DNA of 64,000 nucleotides. Origin: Trametopsis cervina (taxonomy: Eukaryota > Basidiomycota > Agaricomycetes > Polyporales > Irpicaceae). Within the stretch, counting starts at the first letter, position 1, and every line of letters starts with the position of its first letter. The notes under the pieces were generated by a model that was given only the letters and a program-made list of their open reading frames with translations, was not told where the DNA came from and did not search any database. The position numbers and the translations under genes are program-made. Positions 42,617-53,509 of this stretch are shown here, piece by piece. The stretch is taken from positions 593,035 through 657,034 of the forward strand of contig MU278348.1 of NCBI GenBank assembly GCA_022385755.1, in the 5' to 3' direction.

Positions 42617-43785
42617 ATGAATACAGGAAAGACTACTGTATTCTCACTGTACAGATCACTACGAAGGCAGGTCAGGTTACTCCCGACTGAGTATCTTCGG
42701 TAAGTGTGCGCTCCACCGTGATAGAACAACGTCTCACCAGAGTCACGATAGACAGTTCTTCCGAGTAAAGGTCGCAGTTGATGTTCGAGGTGTGTTGGAC
42801 TGCAAGAGGGATGAACCACGGAAGTCTAAGCTGAGGCGGCTGCGTAGGGTACGTCACCCACCAGAATTGTGGCGTGTTATTCTTACTGCTATGTACAGGA
42901 ACTGCACCGCCTGGAGGCTGCAAATTCTGACTCATACAAAGCATTTGGGAGAATGCTAGACATTGCATACGGTCGACGTGGGCCCTTACGGTGGGATATT
43001 ATGAAGGTAGATGACGCCTTCGTTCAACTCGCCCCCGCGATTGATCATCCTCTCAGCCGCTTCTGACTGACACCTCCTCGCCACGTCCTCCCCGAATCAT
43101 CGCCGCAGTGGAAAAATCTCGACCCCCCGTTTACTCGCCAGAGTTGACAACTTTGCTAACATCGCAATTCTCCCGCAATAAGCCCTTGAAGCCCAAACGA
43201 TTAGATTCTCCACCCAAGCTACCAGCTCGCGCAGATCCTACATCAGAAGAGGCCCAACTCGTGGGTCCTCTCAGCAAAAGGCGTGAAGTCAACATTCGAT
43301 GGCGCTATTACACAGAGGAATGGAAGAAGATCCTGCCGCCACTACAAGTTCAAGTACGTGACAGGGCAACTGATACTACAGCAGTCAATCCTGGAGACGT
43401 TCAGCGCGCCGGTATTCGTCCCATTGGCTTACAAGGGGCAGGTGTTCAGGAGGAACTTCATGACCTGGCTACCCAGGGACAAGGGCGACCTCTTCCGAGG
43501 CGTGAACAGAGGTCCCGCCTTCAGGAAGCCATCTCACCACAATTCAAGGCGCCGCGACGTTTCATACGGAGACGATTTCAAGACCTGCTCGGCCAAATCC
43601 CAGTCCTGACATACACACATTCTGTAGACAGCGAGGGCAATAAGACGGGACGATATACTGTCTCATCTTCCGGCACGCGCACTGTTAGCAGTCGTGGCCA
43701 ACGTTCGTTACAGCCCATTCCTGTAATCACGGATAGTTCACTTCTTGCATGGCTCCCTGAAGAGGTACCAAAAGCAAAGGTATAA
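42617..43785 (+). CDS. LYR motif protein, fungal Cup1-like (338 aa)
   Basis: LYR proteins are small mitochondrial adaptors that work with acyl carrier protein in Fe-S and respiratory complex assembly. I resolved four exons: 42617-42699, 42752-42848, 42899-43006 and 43057-43785, with introns of 50-52 bp, all in phase. The product starts MNTGKTTVFSLYRSLRRQ with the LYR motif at once, then PTEYLRQFFRVK, ELHRLEAANSD, LDIAYGRRGPLRWDIM, PLLTDTSSPRPPRII and KSRPPVYSPELTTLL. The C-terminal part has GPLSKRREVNIRWRYYTEEWKK and RRFIRRRFQDLLGQIPVLTY. This follows the pattern I recall for basidiomycete Cup1-like LYR proteins. The exact role is unknown. A single-frame reading would miss the first three exons. 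It converges on SEC8. Confidence 0.75.
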
Positions 43786-43913
43786 ATTCAGCGATATTAG
43801 GACGACGACGGCGGAAATGATTACGAGTTAAAGCAAAGGTGATAAATACAAATACTTCCAAAGTGTCCAAAATGAGCGACTTATAACCAAATGGTGGAAG
43901 ATCCGATGTCACA

Positions 43914-46900
43914 TTATTCAACATCGTCGGCGCCAGAGTTCTCCAGTTCCAAGCCGTGCAACTCAATGACATACATGCTGTAGTTGCGATCCGAGGCTTG
44001 GTTCGCCCCCTTTTCGCCAAGCGTGGGATCGACTCCACACTGGAGGTCGAGAATCGTCTTGTATTCGTCGAACGTGAACTCCTGCTTTTTACGAATGGTA
44101 TCCAATAGTTGCTGAAGAGAATTGTTATTTTCAATTATTTGTGCGATATGAACTGTACATACCGGCAGAGTGAGCGCGAATAGCGCGTAGTACATCTTTG
44201 CACGTTCAAATTCTACGTGTCGATTCTCCAATGCAATGGTCTTGATGTTCTGTTGTAGGGCCAGAATGTTGCGCAGCATTTTCTTGATGCCGTTTGCATT
44301 GGTGGCCCGGATGTATTTCGCCTTGCTGACAAGCAAACTCTGCATCAGGTGGCTAAGGCCCTCGAAGACGAACCTTGGTACAGTTCAATAAAACCTCCAG
44401 TTGAAGCAGATAAGGGCATACCTTCGTTCTTTCGGAGGAAGGGTTACAGAGGCATAATCATCGCAAGTGGCAAGCTCAGCATTGAGATCTACCACATGAG
44501 GATCAGGTTCTGATGCCACAACATCGATGTTATAATTGCCCTGGTAGGAGTTAGCCTTGAAATTGAATAATGTAGAGGAGAGGTACAAACATGTTTGAGA
44601 GCGAGATCTAGATGATGCATTACTCGGCAACGAATGTCGATGCGTATCGTATGTAATATTGACTCTGACAACTGCTCGTATGTCTTCTGAAGAGCCTGGA
44701 ATCGCCTGAACCATGCATCAGAGTCCATAGCTCCACATCCGGGGCACTGTATATTACTCACATAGCCATCGCAGTCGATAGCGGTAGAGTCAACGGTTCC
44801 TGCGCGTTGAATTGCGTGACGGGCATGTACGGCGTCCAAGGAGTGGTAGCGCTCATCGGTTCGAGTTTGTGGGGGGTTGTAGGCGAAAGCACTCCCTCTG
44901 GGGCTGACTTCAGCTTGTCCAATTCCACGGCGAACCAGGTCTATGTAGCGGGATTGAATGAAGCCATAAACTGCCACCAGACGAATGCACTTACAACGCT
45001 GTGGTACAGGCTTGCAAGTCCAGCAAGGTTGCGTGTTGAAGATACAAGCTCATCCTTAGTCACAGTGCGGTCTCCCAGCAGTTGGCCTTCCAGATGACTT
45101 TCTTGTCTGCACAGCTGATGCGTGGCCCGGGACTGGCTTTCGTCCGAGATCACAGCGTAGAGTTCTGACATGCAAGCGATGACTTCAGACCTTTGGGCCC
45201 ACTGTGCGGCAAGCGCGATTCGAGGCACAGACTCGGGATCGTCTGCGTTTTTCAACGTAACAAGGTCCTGGAAACGGTCGCTACACCTCTGATAGAACTG
45301 GACTATGACGGTGAGGATGAGCCTCGAATAGCTTTCGCGGTGGAATGGCGTCGTGCGAAGCATGACACATAGTGAATTGATGAGAGCTAGAAGTTGGACA
45401 ACAACCTATTGTGGCTAGTGTTAGTACCAGTGGTGTAGCAGTAGGGAAGAGTATGACCTTGATCAAGGGCTGTGACGACAGCCGTTTTGATGTGGAGTCG
45501 GGTTGGAAAGCGTCAGGACCTAGGATGACAATAAGTCGTTGTGTGACGCAAAGCAATCTCGACTGCTTACTGGTGACAGCATGATGGAATATATCAGACA
45601 CTTTATCCTCGAGCTGTGGCAGATAGACATTAAGGACAAACTCATCCAACAGCATGTTTGAGTCCCGGCTGGTTTCATGACCTGATGGAAGAATATCCGA
45701 AATGCGGTCCATAAAGGAAATCGTCGGCTGGAACAGTACGCTGACGTGGAAAGCATCTGGGTGTACGAGAAGTCGATGATGTTGTCCTGGACCCAAGAGC
45801 CGATCGTCAGAGCCTACCGCAGATAATGTGGCTTGCACGGCACTCTCGGAGGACCCTTGGACCAGCCCGGGTACAGTGTCCTTGAGAACTCGTGTAAGCT
45901 CGTCTTCGTGGACCTTAAGAACCTTTGTTGACAACTTGAGATCGGTATCTGCAAATCGGAAGACCGGCTTGAAGATAGACCAGTGAGTACACGCACATCT
46001 ACATCTCGGGTGCATACACATTCACTGACCTTGCTTTTGTCGCGAAAGTATCTGCCACTACGAAGTACCTCGTTGATGGAAGATATGGGATTACGCCCTG
46101 AAACTACCCCTTGCTCTCCATCTGTGATATAGTCATTGAGAAGGGTGCGGATCTAGGATAACTAGTTAAGATTTGTGGATTGTTTATTATCTGCGTCCAT
46201 TTACCTCTGCTTGAACCGGGTCCCAGATTTCTGCCAATGGAAACAAAGCACCAGGTTTAGTACCGGACGAGTCCTTGAAGTCCCGTCTCTGATATAGCTT
46301 TCAATACAAAATATCCCTCTTCGTGGTAGTTTCTGGAGCTTCGCACTTACGGATCCTATTCGATTCGAAACTTCGTACACAACGCGCAACCCTTGCGCTA
46401 CAGCATCCAGTTTGGAATATAATGTCCAGAAGAGGTCTTTCATGATCTCTTGGTCCGTACGCTTCGTTGACATCTCCAGTGCGGCCAGCCGCAATAGTGC
46501 AGCCGGGAGGAAATTGCTATGATCAGTGATACTAGAGTTCGCCGCCATGGACGAGCCGATGATGTTTGAACTGTTGAAAGGCTCAGACGCGCCGCTACCC
46601 GCCAGGAAATACACGTTATCTCGTCCCAAATTAGAGGAGGTACTTGAGCCGAACACTGAGGTTCGACGTCCGTATTCGGCCCTTTCGGAAACCTCATCAA
46701 GGGTAGTCTCCACCAAGGAATAGATTTCTTGAGGGAGTTTCTGGGAGAGCGTATCCAGCGCATGTCCCAATTTCCCAAGCACAGCCAACGATTCAAGCAA
46801 AGTCTCCATGTACGTGAACGAGTCGGCCTCTGGGTTTCGACTCGACATCGTTGGACCGGTTACCGAAGTAGAGCCTGCGAGCAATGAGCTTCGAGATGGC

Positions 46901-48674
46901 AGTGATGCAATGCCAAATGACATGCTCGTTGACCCTTGCAGAGATAGGGAAGCACTATTTCGGTAGCTCTGTTCGTCGGCTTCCAGAGGCGCCTCGTTAG
47001 GACGCACATTGAGGTCATCTAGGTATCGGGCTAGCCGCTTGGCCTTAGAATACAAACCCGAAGGAGAAACGGGCGAGCTTGGTGCTTGATCCTTCGCAGC
47101 TTCTTCCTCAAATTCGAGCTCTGGGACTACGAGCATTTTCAGTAGCAACGCGTAAATTCGTCGTGTGACTCACAAGCTTGTTGATTAGGCACGTATGCGG
47201 CCCATCGCGACTCGCACCAGAACGATCGCAGATACAGGTGACTGTGCAGTTCATCAACAAGAATGTCTCGTATTGCCTGAGCGACAATCAGCTGAAGTCT
47301 TGTCAGGGTGAGTATGATAGATTTCTTACCGTGTCCTGACTTGTGAGATAGCTTCGAAGGTCTGCTAAAGCGCCTATTTCAAGCATATCCTGCTTGTTGA
47401 TCAGCTTGAGACTTCGTACTAGAAGCACGGCAGCTTGTAATAGTCTTTTCTCAGAAATTAAGCTCTCTAGAACATCTGGGACGGCTCGTAAATGCTCACT
47501 GAACTATCTTAGCAAAATCTCGTCGACGGAAGATGGAATAACCCACATTTGATCAAGAATGCGCAGCATTTCTTCAAGAGTCTGAGTGCGAGTTCGCAAC
47601 TGCACTAAATCTCCTCGCTTCCCGCCCAGATTTTCTTTTGACTCTTGTAACGCTGTTCGAGCTTCTGATATCTGAGTTTGGACAGCCTGTAGTCGAGCTA
47701 ACAGAGATGAATGATGAGGCAGCGAGGCAGCGAACGCCTCATAGTGTTCTGGAGGCTTAGTTAGCAAAAGCACAGTTGCACAACTTGGCTTTACATACTG
47801 TCAACAGATCCCTTCAAGGCTTTGGATAGCATGTCTTTTGTCTGACGGAAAGATCGCATGTCTCTCCCCCCAGACGAGTCATCGAGGAGCTGTAGAGCTA
47901 GATCCACGGGATTGAACTGCTCGATTCAGTACACCTTGAGGTTTATAGAAGCATAGAGACTCACATCTGGGTTTGTAACAACCTCCCACTCATCCTTAAT
48001 CTCGTCCAACACAGCTGGATGAAGCTTCAGTGGCGTTAAACATGTTGCGCGGCAGACTTACCATCGATGTCACCTGCCCTAGGTTTTGTCGGTCTCCGGC
48101 CAGGTACTTTCTCCCTGATCCTTTTCTGACGATCCATCTGAATAGCAATCTCCCTCTGCCTTTCCCGCTCGTACTCAGTATCCGCATATTCATCCCCGGC
48201 CTTATCTCTCCTACGCGCAAATGCATGTTGGAATGCCGCTATAGCTGCAGCACCGGAGGGTGATATTTCTGACTCCCCAGATGGAGACAAAGGACTTAGA
48301 AGAGAGTTAGTATCAACTTGTTCGTTAGAAGGCCTGGATGGACCAGAAACGTCGTTGCGCGATGGCCGCTGTCCTCCACTGTCGCGACTGTCTTTGATCT
48401 CGCCATAGCGCGAGTCGACAGATGTTCTATCTGACATCGAGTATTCAGATACCTGGCGTCCTCTAAGTCCCGACCGTTGTGGCCTTATTGGGCCGTTCGA
48501 AGGAGGAGTCGAAGGTCCTGCATTGGCATTTCTACTGGGAGCGGTTGCTCGAGCAGGAGTACGGTTGATCTGGAGAGGTAGTATGGGCCTGGGTGATGAC
48601 GGTGCCTGCTCGTAATCGCTCGCACTAGGTGTTTGTGGACGTCGAGCAGAGGGAAACGGAGGAACTCGCGACAT
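43914..48674 (-). CDS. SEC8: Exocyst complex subunit SEC8
   Basis: Part of the eight-subunit exocyst that tethers secretory vesicles at growth sites. ATG 48672-48674 begins a long disordered Ser/Pro-rich N-terminus (MSRVPPFPSARRPQTPSASD). The conserved Sec8 region follows: an AVLDEIKDEWE-type block, then EAFAASLPHHSSLLARL, QTQISEARTALQESKENLGGKR and EEMLRILDQ (coiled coil, about 47500-47770). Many exons down to 43914 give helical-rod sequence, including KMLRNILALQQNIKTIALE and ending in an acidic tail (GADDVE, TAA 43914-43916). I matched the N-terminal SLPHHSSLL..QTQISEARTAL signature to Sec8 from memory. Hyphal tip secretion is the expected setting, like the Tea1-like protein elsewhere in the window. 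Confidence 0.88.
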
Positions 48675-48840
48675 AGGGTGTGTCAGAGCGGGTGGTGGAC
48701 GCAGTTTCCAGAGACGAGCGCAATGATCGAAATGTAGACATGATGCACTGCCAAATCAGGCTGCGCGGCTCTCGCTGTTGTTGTTTCTTTCCCGCCACTA
48801 CAGTACAACTACGGAACTGGACAATCTACTCGAGTATTAA
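48675..48840. promoter_or_regulatory. Bidirectional promoter, SEC8 / lipid-droplet hydrolase
   Basis: Only 166 bp between the divergent ATGs at 48674 and 48841, so both genes must share a promoter region. No TATA box recognised. Confidence 0.5.
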
Positions 48841-50063
48841 ATGTCCCAACTTCCGCCTTTTCTTGAAACCCTTGACAGACAGCTTCCAGGCCAACCTTCA
48901 ACTCAACCGGCAGAATACATCAATAGTTTGTTCCGTCATAAACGAGTGCCCTCTGTGTCACACGCCCTTTGGTGGCCTTCTAAGGGTCAAAGCAAGAACT
49001 GTCTCATCTTTGTCACTGGTACGCCTATAGCTTCAGCCCAAGCAAATAACTTAGCTCGACCAGTCAGCCAGGCAATCCTGGTCTCATCGACTTCTACACA
49101 CCATTCCTCACGGCGATTCACGTAAAAGCAAAGGGCAACGTGAATATCCTAGGTCATGCTCTTGTCGGCCATACCCCAGGGCTAGAAGACCATGCTACCC
49201 AACCCTCTTCAACCCCTGCAGCAGCCCAAGTGGATGCAGTCATTGAGATCGTTGATGCCGTCAGGGTGCACTACGATAACTTGACTATAGCAGCTCATAG
49301 TTTCGGTGCTTGGGTAGCATTGCAAGTTAGTGGCATACCTCATATGGCGTTTTGTATTCTATATGATTATTGACACAACCCAGGCTTTGAAGGCCAGACC
49401 GGGCAGTATCAGCTCCGTCCTTCTGCTCTTCCCCAGTATTAGTCACATTGCTGACACACCCAACGGTCATAAGCTTTCGGTATGTTATAATCGTTGCTTT
49501 TGCTACCTGGCTTATAGACATTTATTGTCTTATCTGCGCCGTGGCTTACAATGCTAAAACATCACTTTCCAGCGTTTATTCAACCCTCCAATCCCTACGA
49601 TCTTATCCTGCCTTTCGGTTCTTCTCCGGTTATTACCCATGCGAATGATGAGCGCAGTATACAGAGATTGGCCGACTGCGCAACTGCAGGTCTTGCGAGG
49701 CTTCTTGGATTCTCGCACCTGCGTCTATAACTCTCTCAATCTAGCCCATGATGAGATGAGAACGATCAAGGAACTGGACGTGTCTCTTGTGCAGCAGTAC
49801 CGCCACCGTATACATTTATACTTCGGCGACGACGATGACTGGGTCGGAAAACAGCGCGAAGCCATTTTACAAGCTTTTGACGCAGATGAAGATAACGTGA
49901 GGATATTTCATGGGCATCCAGATATACCACATGCATTCTGTATCAGTAAGAACCTATTCAGCTGCCTCGGGTTATCCTCCATCTGACGATACGTACCGTA
50001 GATCATGGAGAACAGGTGGCGGAACAGTGCTATCAGTGGTTGCAGTCGGCAGAATTTATTTAA
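48841..50063 (+). CDS. Lipid droplet-associated hydrolase (LDAH family)
   Basis: An alpha/beta-hydrolase of the LDAH (C2orf43) type, thought to act on lipids at lipid droplets. Exon 1 from ATG 48841 ends LIFVTG. A 54-bp intron follows, and the next exon starts with NPGLIDFYTPFLTAI, together giving the TGNPGLIDFY block of this family. Then come VNILGHALVGHTPG and the nucleophile elbow AAHSFGAWVALQ. Later exons give SSVLLLFPSISHIADTPNG, a hydrophobic stretch (ILSCLSVLLRLLP) near 49590-49640 that could be a membrane hairpin, and HRIHLYFGDDDDWVG with a probable Asp. HGHPDIPHAFCI carries the His. It ends at TAA 50061-50063. Confidence 0.85.
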
Positions 50064-50311
50064 ATTGAGAATTTTTGTGTCCATGAAGATGCATTTGTAC
50101 TCAGTGAACGTCGCATATGGATGCTTTGTTTTTCTGGATTTCGCAGCGACGCTGTGTGAGTGTTCTTGGAGGAATTCACACGCCACAATTGCCTTCAAAA
50201 CTCACGTGGTGTATCCCAATTAGGCACGTGGGCGCCTGTGGCAAACCTCGCTGTCGACGGCTGGATCCTCTTACCCTTTCCCTCATTGGGTGAATCTTAC
50301 TCTACAGTAGA

Positions 50312-51179
50312 ATGGGTAAGCTCAGTCTTTAAACGCTTCATTGCTTATACTGAACATTCTTTTAGATTACCAGGTATATCTCACAGTGTCACCGCGGTGT
50401 GCATACGCTAAAGTCCCTCAAGAATCGTGTAGGTTCGAAGTTTGGTGGAGGTGGTGTGGCGGGTGCATCGGAGACGAACGTTGATAGGCGAGAACGGCTT
50501 AGAAAGCTCGCCCTTGAGACCATTGACTTGGCCAAAGTGAGCATTCTGTATCATTTCTGGTAAACCATTAACAACTTCGTCCTAGGATCCATACATTCTC
50601 CGTAATCATCTTGGCTCCCTAGAATGTCGACTGTGTCTCACCCTCCACACAAATGAGGGCTCATACCTTGCCCACACCCAGGGCAAAAAGCACCAAACGA
50701 ACCTCGCCAGACGCGCAGCCCGCGACATGAAAGAAACGCAGCTCATGGTCGCGCCCACCCAGAGCAATGTTCAAAGGAAAGTCTTCTTAAAGATTGGAAG
50801 GCCGGGATACCGAGTCACAAAGGTGAGAGATAGAGACACTGGAAAAGAAGGCATGATGGTCCAGGTGCACCTGCCCCAAATCAAGCCAGGGATTATTCCT
50901 CGACGGAGGTTTATGAGCGCGTGGGAACAGAAGAGGGAGCCACCCAACAAGGCCTATCAATACCTCATCGTGAGTTCTCTCACTCACTCCTTAGACTCAG
51001 CTACGTTCTCTAACAACGCGTGATAGGTTGCTGCGGAGCCGTACGAGACGATAGCTTTCCGTATCCCCGCACGCGAAATCGAGGATGAGGCCGATGACGC
51101 TGGCTACTGGAACTGGTCCCACTGGGATCCTGATACTAAGCAATACAGTTTCCAATTCATGTTCCGTCTCCAGTACTGA
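50312..51179 (+). CDS. PRP11: Splicing factor 3a subunit 2 (SF3a66)
   Basis: U2 snRNP protein needed for prespliceosome assembly. The first coding bases are split over three exons: ATGG (50312-50315), an 8-nt microexon ATTACCAG (50366-50373), and the exon from 50423. Joined they read MDYQNRVGSKFGGGGVAG, the near-invariant N-terminus of SF3a2. The zinc finger follows: DPYILRNHLGSLECRLCLTLHTNEGS..AHTQGKKH (C2H2 matrin type). Then KIGRPGYRVTKVRD, PGIIPRRRFMSAWEQK, AYQYLIVAAEPYETIAFRIP and a WNWSHWDPDTKQYSFQF end, with TGA 51177-51179. It lacks the proline-rich repeat tail of the human protein, like yeast Prp11. Confidence 0.93.
50366..50373 (+). other. 8-nt microexon in PRP11
   Basis: ATTACCAG between acceptor ttttag and donor gtatat. 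It completes Asp-2 and encodes Tyr-Gln of MDYQNRVG. Flanking introns are 50 bp (50316-50365) and 49 bp (50374-50422). Confidence 0.85.
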
Positions 51180-51943
51180 TGTATTCTCATACATGTAACC
51201 TCTTATTATGGCGCGTCCGAAATGCCATCGACGATACTTTGATCAACAGAATTTACGTTACCGTGACAGGCTCTTGTGCTTCAGTTCCGACTGGATGGAC
51301 TCTTCGTTGTCCGTCATACATTGACTATCATCTTCAAGAGAGGTGAAGCAAAAATAGAACACTTGTTAACATCGTTACACTGATGGTATCCAGTTAGCGG
51401 TTGGCGCGCACGATGCTTCGCCTTCATACCTTGGAGGTTGACTTCGCTCACTTCACAGCCATCCGAGCTGGCACTGGTGGGTCATTGACCCAAGTTCAAG
51501 TAGGGGTATTGACTATAGGCAGGTGGGCCGTACAGAGATCGCAACACCGATCGCTACCATTCCCCACATTTTAATCCTGCCCGACGCTTGCCATTTCAGG
51601 CCGATCCGACGATGATCCCGCCTCCACATTACAATTGCGTCAATAGGAGCTCACAAGTAACCGTCCTCGGGCCACGTACAGCAAGACAGTACAAGCCTGC
51701 TTTGCTATCATCCCCGCCCCCCACCGCCGCCCCGTCAATATCTAGCCGGATGTCAACAAGTAGGGAGTTGTATCCCGTCAATGATCCGGTTTACCTGGCC
51801 CCACATTAGAATGATAATTTATAAAGCTGGAGCTGTTGGATGGTTCATTGCTCAACTTCACTCTACTTCCCACTTCGACTTTGAGAACTGGTTTCTTGGA
51901 GCATTTACATTCTCACACGCAGCAAACAATATCGAGTTTTACC
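51180..51943. other. Intergenic region
   Basis: 764 bp between PRP11 and the membrane protein gene. No motif-bearing frame, RNA gene or repeat recognised. Confidence 0.5.
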
Positions 51944-53239
51944 ATGACCACAAACACAGCTTCTATTCACTGCTTGCCGTCACCTCCATATGAAAGCCAG
52001 GCAGGCATAACCTCGATGAAGCGATGGCGTTCGGAACTACCGCCCGTCGATCCCTCTGGCTCGTTTGACGGTGTCCAGTCAACAGATCAGGTCATAGAAG
52101 ATGCCTTTAGCCATCGTTCAAGTCATTTCGTCAAACTATCCCGAGCCTGTGAGTACGCAGAGCCGTAATGCGTACTGCACATTGCTGACCGCGTTAGCAG
52201 CTGATAGCGTGCGTCGAGATCTCGCCGTTGCCCTCGTTCAGGCAGCTTCAGACTGTCGAGCACCTCTCAATGACATGGAAGATTTGATGCTTACAATGAG
52301 CAGGTCGTTCGCGACAGAGGTTACCCTCATACGTATCAAGAAGACGATAACATGTCTGGTCGGTAGCAGAACAGCCGGATGGGAGTTGAAGATGAAGGTC
52401 CTTGAGGACACGGAGGGACCTTGCAACAAGGAACGCCTCCATGGGGTTCGCGCGGTGCTGGACGCTGTCTCTGCTGAGCAGATCACCATTGCCGATGCCA
52501 TTGACGAACTTGCTGAAATCATCCACGCGCAAGAGGAGGACGTTCCATGCACCTTCGAGTACTCTTCTGCTCATCTGGTTGTCGCAGGGGTAGTGTCTGG
52601 CGCAGTTCACAGGACATTCGAGGGTGGTTCAACGAAGGGGGCGTACATCTCTGCCTTGGCAGCAGTGCTGCTATGCATCATACACATCATGCTCTACCAA
52701 CACAAACGTCGTTACGCCCGAGCCCTACAGTTAGTACCTTCCGCACGCTCATCATTGCGCCTACTCATCATGGAGCACACACAGACTCTTCGTCGTCGTT
52801 ATAACCAGCCTTATCGCACACAGCTCCATCGGCTCGCCCCACGCAAGCACCGTCGTCAGCATCCTCCCAGGTTACATGTACAGTGAGTGCCTCCCAAACG
52901 CTAGCACTCCCTGCCACTGAACCCATCCACCCAGTGTGCAACCTACTAAGCCGGTTCAACAAGGATTTCCCGAGTGAATGGGCAAGAACCGCAATGTGGG
53001 CATCCTACGCCATCATGCTAGGCCTCGGTCTTCATGTTCTCTTCGACGTTGTACTCATGTACAAACTCTCCATTCTTATAGCGATGGGACAGGACGAGCA
53101 TCGTCGGGGTCGAAGTCAGTCGCGATACGTACAACAAAGTCCATTATCCCAGTCAACGTCCCAGTGGAGTGTCAAGCGAGCGTACGCTCCTATACCAGGT
53201 TGCGCATGTAATAGTAAAGGGCCCGGAATAATAGCATAA
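51944..53239 (+). CDS. Uncharacterised multi-exon membrane protein
   Basis: I do not recognise this family. ATG 51944 opens a polar N-terminal region. It splices near 52148-52200 into a helical stretch with many charged residues and a VIEDAFSHRS-like motif region. A hydrophobic segment at about 52645-52700 (ISALAAVLLCIIHIML) is followed by an exon in another phase giving LFVVVITSLIAHSSIGS and SILPGYMY. The last exon (about 52935-53239) gives CNLLSRFNKDFPSEW and a long hydrophobic segment (WASYAIMLGLGLHVLFDVVL). It ends at TAA 53237-53239. Three or four membrane segments are likely. The splice between 52740 and 52800 could not be resolved. Confidence 0.5.
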
Positions 53240-53509
53240 TATATTGAAATACGTACAGCATAAATAAGCCCTCTCCCAGCTTGCTCGACGTACCTTATGC
53301 CTCCGGTGAGACGTTATGATGTCGTAGCAAGTTTTTTTTTCTGGACGACTACATCTAAGCTCATCGTATTTGTCATAGCAGTATAGTACAAAGCCTCAAG
53401 GCCAACTAATTCTTACATAAGTACAACACACATACATCCAGCAATCCCAGCATAACGGATAGCATAATCATCAGAACGCACGATCACTTGGGACTTCCTT
53501 CGCGAACTT

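Noticed and set aside
43283..43609. Alternative plus frame inside the LYR gene (VFVPLAYKGQVFRRN...)
   Set aside because: The other frame keeps the conserved GIRPIGLQGAGV and RRFIRRRFQDLLGQ blocks and needs no extra intron.
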